14,805 bases of DNA from Bacteroidia bacterium. GTDB taxonomy: Bacteria; Bacteroidota; Bacteroidia; SpSt-205. The stretch's first letter is position 1, and each line of letters starts with the position of its first letter. The stretch spans positions 1-14,805 of the forward strand of contig JANXCJ010000037.1 in NCBI GenBank assembly GCA_025060275.1. Reading direction: 5' to 3'. The notes under the pieces were generated by a model. That model searched no databases and was not told where the DNA came from. It saw only the letters and a program-made list of their open reading frames with translations. Shown here one piece after another: positions 14,761 through 14,805 of this stretch. The translations under genes and the position numbers were made by a program.

Positions 14761-14805
14761 CAAGCGAGAGGGTATATGCTGCTTAGCAGGGTTTTTGTTC
14801 TTCTA

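Noticed and set aside
14777..14796. Short hairpin (TGCT/AGCA) followed by T5 as a terminator
   Set aside because: Only four base pairs, and it would serve no visible gene on that strand.

Overview
The window looks like a chromosomal piece of a member of the Bacteroidota. Two things support this: a long (617 aa) PurF-type protein of the kind found in that phylum, and several gene starts preceded by TAnnTTTG, the -7 promoter element of Bacteroidota. Coding density is very high, with many 4-nt gene overlaps. Proteins rich in Tyr, Trp, Arg and Glu hint at a thermophile, but this is only a weak impression. No rRNA, tRNA, CRISPR array, insertion sequence or phage gene is visible. The first ~60 bases are a near-pure C run and look like a contig-edge artefact.

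Left block (1-5681, all minus strand, read from right to left): an integral-membrane MraY/WecA-type sugar-1-phosphate transferase overlaps a GT4 glycosyltransferase by 4 nt. Together they look like the first steps of a lipid-linked glycan pathway. Next come the PurF-family amidotransferase/phosphoribosyltransferase and a secreted repeat protein that runs off the window edge. The last two genes each appear to have their own promoter.

Middle block (5742-12927, all plus strand): gcvT (glycine cleavage T-protein) overlaps comB (2-phosphosulfolactate phosphatase). An RlmI-like 23S rRNA methyltransferase, a DASH-type cryptochrome/photolyase, a diphthine-ammonia-ligase-like ATP pyrophosphatase (COG2102), a ligase-associated-type MBL-fold DNA exonuclease broken by a one-base frameshift, and a GT9 heptosyltransferase-like enzyme follow. 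From the cryptochrome to the GT9 gene each gene overlaps the next, so these four are probably cotranscribed. They mix DNA repair with envelope glycan synthesis.

Right block (12917-14734, minus strand): asnB, a glutamine-dependent asparagine synthetase, converges on the GT9 gene with an 11-nt tail-to-tail overlap and no visible terminator.

I see no obviously new multigene system. The most interesting signals are: (1) three genes with a perfect TAnnTTTG box ending only 4-6 nt before the start codon, suggesting leaderless or near-leaderless mRNAs; (2) two opposed TAnnTTTG boxes in the 60-bp divergent intergenic region; (3) the frameshift separating metal-ligand motifs of the exonuclease; (4) the repair-flavoured cry/COG2102/exonuclease operon; and (5) a large secreted protein with an exact-length 39-residue repeat.
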